Of a stretch of 64,000 nucleotides of DNA, positions 24,640-37,633 are shown piece by piece. Below the pieces are notes generated by a model that was not told where the DNA came from, did no database searches, and saw only the letters and a list, made by a program, of their open reading frames with translations. Source of the stretch: Cheiracanthium punctorium (taxonomy: Eukaryota > Arthropoda > Arachnida > Araneae > Cheiracanthiidae); NCBI GenBank assembly GCA_038373885.1, contig JAWZYV010014440.1, positions 1,025,001 to 1,089,000 of the forward strand, read 5' to 3'. Within the stretch, counting starts at the first letter, position 1; every line of letters starts with the position of its first letter. Position numbers and translations under genes: made by a program.

Positions 24640-27600
24640 TGTTGGATACTCTTGCTTCATGAAACCATTTGCATGCAGGAATGCCGTATCAAACTCTTCT
24701 AATCGGCCACATTGACTTTTCTGCTGTTTGGATTTGGATCCCGAACTAAATTTTTATCCTGCTTCAAGAATTTTGTCTTTGCTTCTAAAATACTTTTGAA
24801 ATTAGACTCAGATAATTGAAATTGTCTTGTGAATTACACTTTTGACATTCGCCAACACATTTTTTCCGTTCTTAAAGATTTTCCCCTTTTCGTGCAGCGT
24901 AGGATGCTTTCGTTTTGATGTCATTTTGCTCTGCTGACTTCGTTTTCATTCTGGAATGAACCTACTGCATGCAGCCAATTCTCTAAAATGAATATATAAC
25001 CAAAAGACCCTAGAAAGTCTTGGTCTGTTATTGAAACCAAACTTGAAACCCCTGCTGCAGATAAGTTGAAAAAAAAAGTTTATGATGTAAAAAAAAATCC
25101 TTCTTAAACATAAACAATGTCGTCTTTTAATAGAAATTTTTTTCGTCGGAGGGCAGGAACATTGAAATATCGTCTTTAAAAGAGATCGTCGTTACACAGA
25201 GAGTCACCTGTATGTACACTGCTACTTTTTTTAAATTTCAATTCATGTGAAAAAAAAATTTACAACAAGAATATTTTAAACTTCCCTAATCCATAGTATA
25301 TCTAGCTCTTGGGGGGGGGAGGGGGGAGAAGGGTCAAGCCCCCAGAGAACCCCTCCTCTTGGATACGCTCTTAAATCGACATGCTGCAAATGGTAAGAAC
25401 TAAAACTTGATTGCTAATCATGACGAATTTATCGAATGGGTTTTAGATCCTCTTCACAAGAAATAAGACTTTGATTTCGATTCAGATTAAAAACTTGTTA
25501 GTGACTTTTCGAGCAAATACTTGATACTTCTTCCGTCCGTGCACTAGTTTCCAACCAGCACATTTTAATCATACTTTAACTTGAACGCCATCGATCTCTT
25601 AATAAATTCATTAGTATTTAGGATTTTCTAATGAATTTTTATTTATTTTTAGAAATTTAACAAGGACTAAATCATCTACCCACAAAAATGGGGTACCAGA
25701 GTACCCACAAAAATGTTATTAAAATGACTATTGCGCTAAATGTTATTAAAATTATTAAGTTGTGCTGATTTTACAATGTAATGGATCCAAATCACACACT
25801 CGGTGGTAATTATATTTGTCTCACAAATATCAAGAAAATTCTGCCGCCAGTAATGACAAGAAAAACCACCCTAATATTTATGCATACGATGAATTTAAAA
25901 AAAAAAACCTGAACAGTTCCTTTGCATTTAATAATTCAGAAATCTTGCGTAACCTTTTCTTAAACTTTATTCTCTTGTCTTTTCCCGCCTGTTAAGACTT
26001 CAAAAAGAAAATATTGGCCCTGTGCCAGAAGAAAACATCAATGTTTCTCAAAAGGATGATAATGTATTTTTTATGGTGTAAAAACAACTTATCGAGTAAT
26101 GAGATGATATTTATTTAGACTTTCTTTGTTTCAAATATCTATTTTGTTAATGTTGATAAACCCCCGTTTGTGTGTGTGTGTGTGTGTTTTAATAAGCATC
26201 CATAATTCATCAATGCCTGATTATAGCCTTGTGGGGTCATTCTGAAAAGAAAAAGAAAACGATCCCTGTCCACTTTCAACATGCAATTACAAAAAAGAAA
26301 AAAGTTTTTTCTAAAAACATGTTAGTTATTTTTAGCACGAAAATTATTTTATTTAGCAAAAATCAACAAAATTTGTGACCTTTTCACACTATGAATGATA
26401 CAGGTTTTTCCGCCACAAAACGGCGAAATATGTCTATTTTAAATTTTTAAAAACGTTATGTTAAAATAAACGTTATAGCATTTATACATATTACCTGGTT
26501 ACTAACAAATGTCATAAATGTACTATAAAATTTCAATAAATATAATATTTTGAATAATTAATAATTTCTAATCTGTTGCCCAGTTAAAAATTCTTTCCTT
26601 TGTTTGAAAAAAAGAAAGACTAATTAGTTTTGCAAATATTAATTGACTGTACACTTTGTTATTGCGTTTTATCTGTGTACATCAATGCCGCGCAATACAT
26701 CCCTGACAAAAGAAAAAACACTGAATGTCCTCAAAAACAAGAAACATGATTTGCAATATTTTTTTAAGTATCGCCCTGGTCTCTTGTCGATCACTGGGCT
26801 AGAGAACGCTTTAATTTCTGTTCTTATTAAATTTATTGTTGACACAGTCTAAAATTTAATTTGGTTCTTGCTTGCTTTTCTGCTAAAATATGTCTTTCGT
26901 GTAGACATTTTTGTCGCAAAAAGAAGTTCGAAATTAATTTGAAGTTGAAATTTCTGCTTCATCCTTTATTTTATGTTTTCATCCGCAACAGTTTCCTTAA
27001 TAGGGTGTGGTCGTATTATGCTATAATCAGTTATTACTTTATTTTCACACGTCTATTATCAAAGATGATAATAATCTTCCATCAATCTTTATATCAGCAT
27101 ATTATTATATTTTTATAAGTGGCTGCAAGTAAGTAAGTTTCAATTAATTACGATCGTCAGCGAAACATTTTTGAAAATACTTTTGGGATGCATTTTCTTC
27201 CCCTCCCCCCCCCCTAATTTTCACAGCAGTTTTTAAATTTTTCTTATAGGGGGAAGGGGGCACTGGAGGGGTATCTGTAATGCTTATTGAAATGAAGTTA
27301 TTAAAGAAAGTCTAAATTTTTTCTGAATACCTTTCTCTTTCACTATAGAATTGAAAGGACTATGATAAAATAGTTTAAAATTGTTTCTAATGCTGTAATT
27401 TGTTTTATAAAAATAGGTAATGTACTTCAAGAGTTCTGAAAAAAGACAATTTACAGTTTAAAGATTCATTCTTGATATTTTTTTTTTTTTTTTGTTTCTC
27501 TAGTGATTTCTGATAGTCCAAAGTAATTTCTAAATAATTGCACTGGGATTTCCGGATAATTCACAATAATTTCTTATTTTTACATGACTTCCGTAGAAAT

Positions 27601-27990
27601 ATGTTAAGCTTTCATCAGTCTTTATATCATCAATTCATTATTTTTTTATGAATAGTACTTATAATTCATTTTCAGTTTTCTTTTCAGGAGAAAAAAAAAC
27701 CCAGCTGTAAATGCATTTATATTTTCTTAAGAACAGTCATGACAATCATATAATTTTCTCTTAGTCACATAGTAATTTATTTTTGCTTTTTTAATTTAGT
27801 TAAAAAATATATAGTTTTTCAACTAATATTTTTTATTTACTTTTTGATACAAGAAAAATAGAAATCCCTAAGTTACTTTAGCACGTGCATAATATTTGAA
27901 ACAACTCCTTTGATTGACTGATTTTATGTGCCAGGTAGGGGAGTCTGAGGTGCCAATAGGTCTTGATGTTCAGGTTTTAAATTGTTTGTT
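24640..27990. other. AT-rich intronic DNA, no gene seen
   Basis: Contains a G-rich patch at 25311-25330, a (GT)n run near 26170-26188 and a C-run near 27202-27213. Short open frames lack recognisable domains. Confidence 0.45.
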
Positions 27991-27997
27991 GTTATAA

Positions 27998-28200
27998 GGC
28001 AAAGCTACACAAGGGCTATCTGACTACGGGGGGTGCCTCGATAGAAGGACTTTTTAAGTTATTCTAACACTCATCTACATTACATTTGAAGAAAACCGAC
28101 CAAAATTCCAAACCGTTAGATTGGCCAGGCCAGAGCTCTGGACCTCAACACTTTAACCGTCTATTTTGAGTACCTTATCCACTTGACCATGGTGGAGCTC
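27998..28200 (-). mobile_element. tRNA-derived SINE, family S1, copy 5 (minus)
   Basis: On the minus strand the head is gagctccaccatggtcaagt followed by ggataaggtactc (A-box-like). ggttaaagtgttgaggtcc lies in the B-box place and has decayed. The body is ttttggtcggttttcttc, and the 3' end is gatagcccttgtgtagcttt, identical to that of copy 1. Confidence 0.8.
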
Positions 28201-28290
28201 TTGGTCACGTTTCAATTTGCGTGATTCAAAACAATATATTAAAACTGGAGCAGTCCTCTGAGTAAAAATAGGGATTACTTTTTAAACACT

Positions 28291-28477
28291 TACCGTATAT
28301 CCCAGCGTATAACACGCTAAGGTACATATCAATAAATTTAGGATATGCCAACCAATATATTTTATACCTTATATTCTGCATTTTATGTTCGGTATAACAC
28401 GCAAGCAAAAGAAAAAAAAAAGAATGAAGTTATTTTTTGAAGTTGAAAGTGCGTATTATACACCGAGATATATGGTA
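28291..28477. mobile_element. Short TIR element (MITE, 187 bp)
   Basis: The left end taccgtatatcccagcgtat (then aacacgc) pairs with the right end gcgtattatacaccgagata (then tatggta). Terminal inverted repeats are about 27 bp with a few mismatches. taccgtat...cggcgtataacacgc-type ends are widespread in arthropod MITEs. No coding capacity. Confidence 0.75.
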
Positions 28478-29621
28478 TCTGTGTGTGTGGACGCATGTTT
28501 AGTTTTTAAACAAATAAAACACTATATGGATAGACTAACATACCAATATGTAGTCCTATTAAATTAAAAAAGGAAATTTATAGATAACTTTATAAAAAGA
28601 TTTCAATTTTTCATTATTTTTCTGATATTGGTGGTTTATTATCTTAAATTTAATTCTTTTTTTTATAGTTACATATATTTGTAAAAGTTCGAGCTAAATT
28701 TTTAAATATTTTGTATAATTTTAGTGCAATTTAATTAAAAGATAATATTACCTACATAAATCCTTTTTTAAGGTATCCAACTACGTTGAAAAGGTTAATT
28801 TTGGTGAAAATTCACATTTTTGTTCTAGCGTCTCAAAGTAAAGTTAATGCATAGATATTTTAAAACTGCTTTTATTTTAATTCTATGTAATATAGAAAGC
28901 AAGTTATAGCCATTTAAATAGTAAGAGACGGTTTTCAAAATTTTTAATGTTTTATTTAAAAACGAAATTCTTTCGCAGTTGATTGCACGAAAAATATGAT
29001 TTCTCAAGAACGAATGAACAATAAATGATTTAACTTAGCATGCATTTTTCACGGACCTATATGAGTGTAATAGACCGCAGGTTTTGGTGTAGGTCTATTC
29101 CATTATGTGTTACAGCTTTTTTATTTCAGAAAATAGAATGAATTTTGAGAAAACTGCTTATTCACTACAATAAACTAATCATATATCCGAAAGTTTTGAA
29201 AATGCAACTTAACCTGCGGTCTGTTACATTAACAGCAGTTAGAGGAGTGCACATGCAAAGTTGCATATGAGTACACATGCAGAATTGCATATGAAAAGCA
29301 TTTTTCGTAGCCCGTTTTTCCCAACGATGAAATTTTCATTAACTGTTTCAATAAATTTCAACTTTTTTAATCTAAATATAATTCTAAATCTAATTTTAAT
29401 CTAAATAAATCTAAATTTTAAGCTTTTTCTTTGAAACACCCCCAAAACATATTCAGCATGTTACATATTCGTTATTTTAAGAAAATCGTCTCCGAACGTA
29501 GTCGGATACCTCAAATTTTTGTAATCAAAATAAGAAAAAAAAACTGTCTTAAAGTTAGAATAAAATTATGATGGTGGATATTTTTCAATATCTGTTTTTG
29601 CAAGTTTTTAATTGAAGAAAG

Positions 29622-29843
29622 GTCGAATGAGTTGTATGGTGGGTAAAGCACCGTACGCCGGTTCCGGGTTCAGCTGCCGGGGTTCGATCCCCGACTGGGC
29701 GTGGTTGTCGTGTCCGTCCCTTCTTTGGGGGCGATGTTGGCCCCCCTACAAGGTGCCCCCATAATAAAGAGACCAACAATTCCGGCCTTGGTAGTGGCCA
29801 AAGCCTTCAAGGCAGAGGCCGGTCATTAGAAAAAAAAAATAAT
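29622..29843 (+). mobile_element. tRNA-derived SINE, family S2, with 12-bp target-site duplication
   Basis: The 5' tRNA-like part has tatggtgggtaaagcaccgt (A-box-like) and ggggttcgatccccgac (consensus B box). A GC-rich body with ggtgcccccataataaagag and ggccttggtagtggcc follows, then an A-rich tail from about 29829. The 12-base sequence aattgaagaaag flanks it on both sides at 29610-29621 and 29844-29855. This gives exact ends and a fairly recent retroposition. Confidence 0.9.
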
Positions 29844-29855
29844 AATTGAAGAAAG

Positions 29856-32212
29856 TCTCAATTTTTCTGTTTAAAAATTTATGAAATTAAATGTATATTT
29901 TATTGAATTACTCTTATAATCTAAATACACATTTCAATGTAATTTAATTACTGTACTATAAACACTTTTAATATATAACTGCTTAAACCTTTATTACTGT
30001 TTAGTAAATTTTAAAATATTTTTCATACCTTTAATTGTGATCTTGATTTTAGTTTTGATTTGTCTAATTTTTTCAAACTGTAATTCTATAATATTTATTT
30101 TAAGAATCGGATATTTCCATCAAAATAAAATACCCGTCTATTAAAGCATTAACAAATTCGTTACTTACTCTAACATTCCCTTTTGTTTACTTCCTTTATA
30201 TCTCTTAAAAAGGTGCAAACTAGAAGAGTTGGTTCAGTTACTTTTATTCTTTCTGGAGTTAATCACGATTACTTTATTGCTCTTATACAAGTAAGTAGCA
30301 GAAACGTGACTGAAATACTGCAGAGCGTTTTGGTATAGAACGAATAAATGTGATTTTATGCTTTCTCAATATATCTTTTTAAAATTATTCTTTAAACCAC
30401 AAAAAGGCAAAAGTATTTAGAAGTTTTTAAATATCCTTATTTACTACAGTAAATTTATTTTTGCAGTGTAACTAGTATATGCCACTTAAAATGTACGTTT
30501 GAAGGAAGAAATTTTATCTTAATGTGGTTACTTTTATTAAAAAAAAATGCAGGTCTGAAGAAATTGCAGAATACTAAGCAGTTACTTTTAGGTACAGTTC
30601 ACTTGAGTGTTTTTTTTTTTTTTTTTTTTCTCAATCATACTGTATTTTACGTCTTTTGGATTCTATTTTATTGCCTGCTTCCTGAATTTGTAAATATTAT
30701 AGCTGAAAACCTGTAAATCCTATTTTTATGTTAAATTGATTTGATTCTTAATAACACAGTTGAGTTTACTTGCATCTTGTATGTTTTAAGTCATGTTTTA
30801 ATAATTATTTTTCTCTGGTACCATATAAAATTTCATGCATATAACTTATAAAAGACATGTACTAACAAAGTGTATAACATTTTCCATACTAAACAATGCC
30901 TATTTTTTTTCTTTTGTTTTTTATTTCGCAAAATTTTTTTTCAAGGCTGCGATTTGAATGCTATAGAATTTAGAAAATTATGACATGCTTCAATCAACTG
31001 TTCTTTTGCAGCATGACAGAAGTAAAGTTTTTGCTCTTCATTATAAAGCTTTGATCATAACAGTACAACAGATTTTTCATGTGCACGTTTGACTAACGAT
31101 TTTATTTTTATGAAACTAGATAGGTAACGCTTTTGCGATATCAAATGCTGCATATACTGCTTGCTAATGCTCAATCAGCGCACGAGTTGCCAAAAGTTGT
31201 AGAAGCACCCACTTGTACTCTACTATGCTTAGTCAGCACGGGGGCCACCTGCGAAAGCCTAAGGAAGGCAAAAAATTCCTCAAATAGAAGCACTGATAAA
31301 GAAATTTTCATTTTCATTTTAAATAATACATTTTAAATTTGAAGAATACCCAATAACAACTTATAAATAAATAAAAATATCTGAAAACTATTCTCACTAC
31401 ATGACACATCATTGCCTAAAAAAAGTTAATTTGATGCACAAAGAATATGAATATTAAATTTTAAAAGTTTCAGTTACAGTACATGAAATTATTTTTCATA
31501 ATTATATAGAAAATTCCATAAAATGAACCAACAAGTTTTATAATTTTCTAACAAAATTACTGTTACATAAATTTTCTTCTAACAATAACTCATAATAATT
31601 TTTATGAAAACATTATTTCTAATATTTACTTTGAATATATACTTACAGAATTATACAGATTTCAAAAAAAGATTATAACATCCCCGAAAGGTACCATCTA
31701 AGCCATATTTTAAATATATTTGACTGTTCTGGTATCCAGTAATATAAGAATTTTAGCAAAGTTATAGCTCTGAGACGAAATTGCCTTCTATTGAAATAAT
31801 TAGTATTCAGGTATCTTATTTTAGAAAAAAGGTAATTTTTTTTCACCTGATAAAGGAATATTTAAAACTGACAACTTATATGTAATTATTATGAATTAAA
31901 GTTCTTCTAAACTTAAAAACATTATTTGTAAATAAAAATGTGAAACTATAACAAAACATTTATGGTAATACTTTCAACCTTGTGGAAACCAACGTGGAAA
32001 CCTTGCAAAGAAATATGAAAACGATTTTAAATTACAAAATAGTTATACTAAGCAAACGTTTTACTGATACGATTTACCCTTCTAATATAAGCATACACTT
32101 TAATGTTAAATGGTTAGATGGATATTCATCTTTAAAATATTTTTTATACAAAATATGTACGGTAATAATTTTGTAAATAATTTAATACATTACTTTTATA
32201 TTTTTCACGAAC
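29856..32212. other. AT-rich intronic DNA, no gene seen
   Basis: A T-run of 20 lies at 30610-30629. A small GC-richer patch at 31165-31270 has no recognised identity. No gene is supportable. Confidence 0.45.
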
Positions 32213-33211
32213 AATTTTGCTATCCTTTCTCTGAATTCAGCTGTCTTAGAATACATGCATTTATGGGTAGTGCTAATAAGCCTATGTATTACTTATACTT
32301 TCTTCTTACTGTAACGAGTCTTCATCACAAAATATAAATTTTACTCAAACTTTTCTGGGTATAATATATCTGATTTTAATCTTTAAACAACATTGTGTCT
32401 TCGCATCAACATTGGCATGATCAAGCTTAATCAAACTTATGCATATATACACAATTCTCCCATACAGTTTTATTATTTGCTAAGCAATATTAGATGTACA
32501 ATTATTTTTAATGAGCTACAAAATATTACATTATATACAAAACATTTTTTCTGAGTTTTCTTTGCGAATATTTCACTTTTTAGTGATTTTACAACGAATC
32601 GTAAATTACTAGCTTAAAATTTTTCTAAAAAATTCTAAATAGGTTTTTACTCAGAAGTGACATTTTTACAGATTTACAATTTGAAAATGAATTTTTAAAA
32701 CGTCAGTTGAACATTTATAATTATTTCTGTTTTTTTTTTTACTTTTCAAAACATAAACAATAATTTAAAACATACTGAAATACCTTTAGAAAATGATTTT
32801 TACTGTGTCATAAAAATTTAATACTTTGAAAAAGGACTTTTGTATAGTATCTTTTGTAGTTATAAGAATATTTCACTCAGAAAGTTACTCATTGTTTAAA
32901 TTAAAATAATTTTTCCCTACATGAAGAATAATTTGCTGCAAGGCTTGTAATGTAAGTGTAAACAAAGTAAATAACAAATGAAACGAGAAAATTTCATATT
33001 TTAAACGAACATTTTGACATTTAGTTGTTGTTCTCCACATTTTCATGAATGATCTCGCGTATTTAAAAGAAACAAAACAAGAATAATTAATCGGATTTAT
33101 TAAATAGGAAATGCTAAAATCAGAGTATCCCACTTTTATTTATACATTTATTTTCTTGAAAGTTAAAAATGATTACAAGTGTAAAAAGTTGTACATAATC
33201 TGCTGTAGAGT
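32213..33211 (+). repeat. Direct duplication, left copy (999 bp)
   Basis: Matches 33280..34278 base for base in the stretches I compared. The one difference seen is T at 32380 versus G at 33447. Copies are offset by 1067 bp with a 68-bp unique spacer. The ends (aattttgctat and ctgtagagt) are not TG...CA, so they are not LTRs. The interior is AT-rich and non-coding; an 82-residue minus-strand open frame is simply carried in both copies. Confidence 0.95.
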
Positions 33212-33279
33212 GTATGTGTGTACCGAAAAATATATCGTGTACGGGAGAATAAGGTATTCCCAAATAAAAAATTTTAACT

Positions 33280-34278
33280 AATTTTGCTATCCTTTCTCTG
33301 AATTCAGCTGTCTTAGAATACATGCATTTATGGGTAGTGCTAATAAGCCTATGTATTACTTATACTTTCTTCTTACTGTAACGAGTCTTCATCACAAAAT
33401 ATAAATTTTACTCAAACTTTTCTGGGTATAATATATCTGATTTTAAGCTTTAAACAACATTGTGTCTTCGCATCAACATTGGCATGATCAAGCTTAATCA
33501 AACTTATGCATATATACACAATTCTCCCATACAGTTTTATTATTTGCTAAGCAATATTAGATGTACAATTATTTTTAATGAGCTACAAAATATTACATTA
33601 TATACAAAACATTTTTTCTGAGTTTTCTTTGCGAATATTTCACTTTTTAGTGATTTTACAACGAATCGTAAATTACTAGCTTAAAATTTTTCTAAAAAAT
33701 TCTAAATAGGTTTTTACTCAGAAGTGACATTTTTACAGATTTACAATTTGAAAATGAATTTTTAAAACGTCAGTTGAACATTTATAATTATTTCTGTTTT
33801 TTTTTTTACTTTTCAAAACATAAACAATAATTTAAAACATACTGAAATACCTTTAGAAAATGATTTTTACTGTGTCATAAAAATTTAATACTTTGAAAAA
33901 GGACTTTTGTATAGTATCTTTTGTAGTTATAAGAATATTTCACTCAGAAAGTTACTCATTGTTTAAATTAAAATAATTTTTCCCTACATGAAGAATAATT
34001 TGCTGCAAGGCTTGTAATGTAAGTGTAAACAAAGTAAATAACAAATGAAACGAGAAAATTTCATATTTTAAACGAACATTTTGACATTTAGTTGTTGTTC
34101 TCCACATTTTCATGAATGATCTCGCGTATTTAAAAGAAACAAAACAAGAATAATTAATCGGATTTATTAAATAGGAAATGCTAAAATCAGAGTATCCCAC
34201 TTTTATTTATACATTTATTTTCTTGAAAGTTAAAAATGATTACAAGTGTAAAAAGTTGTACATAATCTGCTGTAGAGT
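33280..34278 (+). repeat. Direct duplication, right copy (999 bp)
   Basis: Second copy of 32213..33211, same orientation. The spacer 33212-33279 is not similar to either flank by eye. Confidence 0.95.
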
Positions 34279-34810
34279 AGTATTTTTATAAGAAGAATAA
34301 ATATATATTTAATAAGCAAAAATGTAAAAGATATTAATGTTATGATCTCATAATTTTTTATATCAATTTCATTTTTAAATTATTGCATCGAAACCTTTAA
34401 AAAAGGAGGTAATTGCATAAGTTATAATTAGTTTAGTGTAAGGTTATACATTTTCCCATAACACTGTTGGATTGTACCAGCACGTTTCACGGATTATTCA
34501 ATAAAAAATTCAATTATTTCAAATTTGTTTTGATGCAATAATATTTATTTAGCTACAATGTCATTTATTGAAATATGAATTTATAGCTTTACTCATATTT
34601 TTATAGAACAATAGAATGTGACGCCTAGAAAACCGCAAATGATACAAGATAAATGCAATATCAAAAGTCTCACTCCTTTTTTTTCCCCTTTGCCCTATTC
34701 AATTTTTACTATACTATATAATTATGCGCTTCACAACATTATGGCAAACAACAGTAATTTTAAAAGCATTTAAAACAGCGGTATTCAAACCACTGGACTT
34801 CAAATGTCCT

Positions 34811-35205
34811 TGCTTGGGCCTTAACATAGCTATTGAATTCTCCAGTTTACTGCTATTTACTGCTTCCTTAATTTATTAAAGAAAATTATTGTATGCTATA
34901 AATTCCAAATAATGTCGTACAATATAATTAATTAAACATTAATGGCATTCTTTTCAAACAAACACTCATAGAATTTGATATTAGAATTTTATGTTATTGG
35001 TATGTTATTGGCCCTGCTTGGGCCTTAACATAGCTATGGAATTCTCCAATTTACTGCTATTTACTGCCTCCTTAATTTATTCAAGAAAATTATTGTATGC
35101 TATAAATTCCAAATAATGTCTTACAATATAATTAATTAAGCGTTATGGCATTCTTGAAACAAACACTCATAGAATTTGCTAATAGAATTTTATGTTATTG
35201 GTATG
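34811..35205 (+). repeat. 204-bp tandem duplication (two units)
   Basis: Unit 1 is 34811..35014 and unit 2 is 35015..35205. Both begin tgcttgggccttaacatagc and end ttttatgttattggtatg. They differ by scattered substitutions and small indels, so this duplication is older than the 999-bp one. Confidence 0.9.
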
Positions 35206-37630
35206 CTGTACACAGCAATCAGGCTTTTTTTCTTTTTTCATTACACTGCAACATAAATACTTAATTAAAATTTATATATTCAGTTCATATGAGAACTGAT
35301 AAAAAGTAATGAATATAAACAAAAATTATTCAAAGTATTTTAGTTGTATTATATTTCTAAAATTATAAATACACATTTTCTTTAACAGTCACTACTAAGA
35401 TAAATGGTACATATTAACTGTTAAAACATGTCATTTTAGGCAATGTAATTTTACATTAAACATTCAAATGAAATACTTTAATTAATATTTTTGTATTTTT
35501 AAAATCCAATTTAGATTACATCTTACTGAAGTACCATTTTCGTTTTTCGTCCTCTACTAAAGATATTTCTAATCATCACATGTATCAACAAAAACAGTTT
35601 TAACTGAATTAAACAATAATGCCATTGATAATTTCTCTATTTTACTCGCAAATAAACACCATTATGCTTTGCAGGGAACTTTTCAAACATCAGAGAAACT
35701 GTGAGAAAATAACATATTGCTTTGCTTTATGCACATACAGCACTTGCACTCAGCCAGAAGCTTGCCTCATTTAAGCATTTCATTGCAATCTGAATGTTCT
35801 ATTTCCTTACAGCTCGACTAGTATAACATAGAAAATTTCACGTATTAAGTTGTATGGGTTGTATTATTCAAAATGAAGCCTAGTGATATTTAGTTAGAAG
35901 TGTTATCTCATTATAGGTGAGACTTTTCGGTCAGAGTAGCAAGAGATTTTCAAAGAAAATATTATAGTTTAGAAATGCTAACTCATTAATTTCTTTTTCT
36001 TTGCTTAATACGCACTGACATAAATTTAACTAAAATAATTTTAAAAGATCTATGGTTAAAAGAGATTCATTATTTCGTTATATATGGAATAGAATTTTAT
36101 GCAATTCATACAAACGGTATTAGGTTTCGAATCAAATATGTTTTTAAATTTCATTCAAATAAGTTTTTAAAATGAAATACAGAATTTGTTATTAGAATGC
36201 GAATTTATTAGAAAAAATACATAAGTAGTATGACGCGTACTATTTAAATATTAAAACTTTATTTCATAAAGTTTAAGGAAAAGGCAGATAACAATTTATA
36301 CGGTAAAAATGCAGACTGGATTTTCTAAATAAATTTTTTGGTAACATTAATACACGATTAGTAAAAATGTTTCAACAAAATGTTACGAAAATTTCTATGC
36401 ATTTCAACATGTGCATTAAACTAGAAGTAAATAAATATGTATTAAATATTTGTGTTCATAAATTTAAACTTTTTTATTAATAAAACTTGTTTTCATTGCA
36501 TACGCACAGCATTGAACTAAACAATATACATTGTGCAGAAGAACATCTAGTGTAAACATAAGATTTTGCTAAATTTTAATCTGTAGTTCAAGTTTCTCGA
36601 ATCTCTTAAGTTAAAAGAACGTTAAACAAAAACGTGTTTAGAAAAGTACCAAATTTTTATAGTAAAACACTTGAAATATTATCTCGTGTTCTACTGCTTT
36701 TTATTTCTTAAAGCACACATTGTATTACCTCTCAGCATATAATGCAGATTCATGATGTACTCCAATACAAAATATGTACTATTATTTTAAAAGTAAACTT
36801 TAAGCAGATATTTTATGAGAACTTCAAGGTAACTTTCTTTTAAATGAAATATGAGATAGAAGTTTATACACACACACACACGCATATATATATATATATA
36901 TATAATTACAAAATCTAAACTAAATGAACATTTCTTGCAAATGGAGCTAACTTAAATTTAAAAAAAAAACGTTTATTTTTTGCACTGCTTTGCTTTAGAA
37001 GAGATTTATTACTATTCATTTAAGTAAGTAAAGCGTATAAAATAACTTCAAAATTTTATTTTAAAAATTCCTTTTAATGTTCAAATATTTATTAAAAATT
37101 AGACGTTCCAAAAATTTTTAAATATAAATATATTAATGAATAAATAAAATCTGGAGTAATTTTTTTTCGAAAGCCATGTATATAAATATCTATAAATATG
37201 TATAAATTATTTTGAAACAGCATTCTTATGCCTTAATATTTCACGTTCTCAAACACTCAGACGTACGATAACACGAACAAACAATTATATGCACAAACGG
37301 GAAGATAAAAATTAATTCTAAAACTTAATGTTTCTCTTGATTTTAAAATGAAATATTTTTTAAATATTTCCTAAACTATTTAAAAAATCACAAATGAATC
37401 GTTTTATAATTCGTTAAAAATCCTCTAAATTGTTATGCATATTGGATCATAGACTATTTTTAGTATTCTAAAAGGGCAATCAGTAAATTGAGAAATATCT
37501 TTTTTATTGTTTACGTAAACGCTAGGTAGATTTTAGGTAGAACTAAAAAAATTACTAAATACCAATAAAAGATTTTTTTAATTAGAAAAAAAAGAAACAT
37601 AGAAAAAGAAACAAGAATTTACAGAAATGA
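35206..37630. other. Very AT-rich intronic DNA, no gene seen
   Basis: Contains an (AC)n(AT)n microsatellite at about 36867-36903. No supportable gene or element otherwise. Confidence 0.45.
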
Positions 37631-37633
37631 ATA

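Noticed and set aside
32885..34200. Two identical 82-residue minus-strand open frames (32885-33133 and 33952-34200)
   Set aside because: They are duplicated only because the underlying 999-bp AT-rich segment is duplicated. There are no domains and no coding bias.
32213..34278. The 999-bp direct repeats as LTRs of a retrotransposon
   Set aside because: Only 68 bp lies between them. The ends are not TG...CA, and no primer-binding site, polypurine tract or gag/pol is present.
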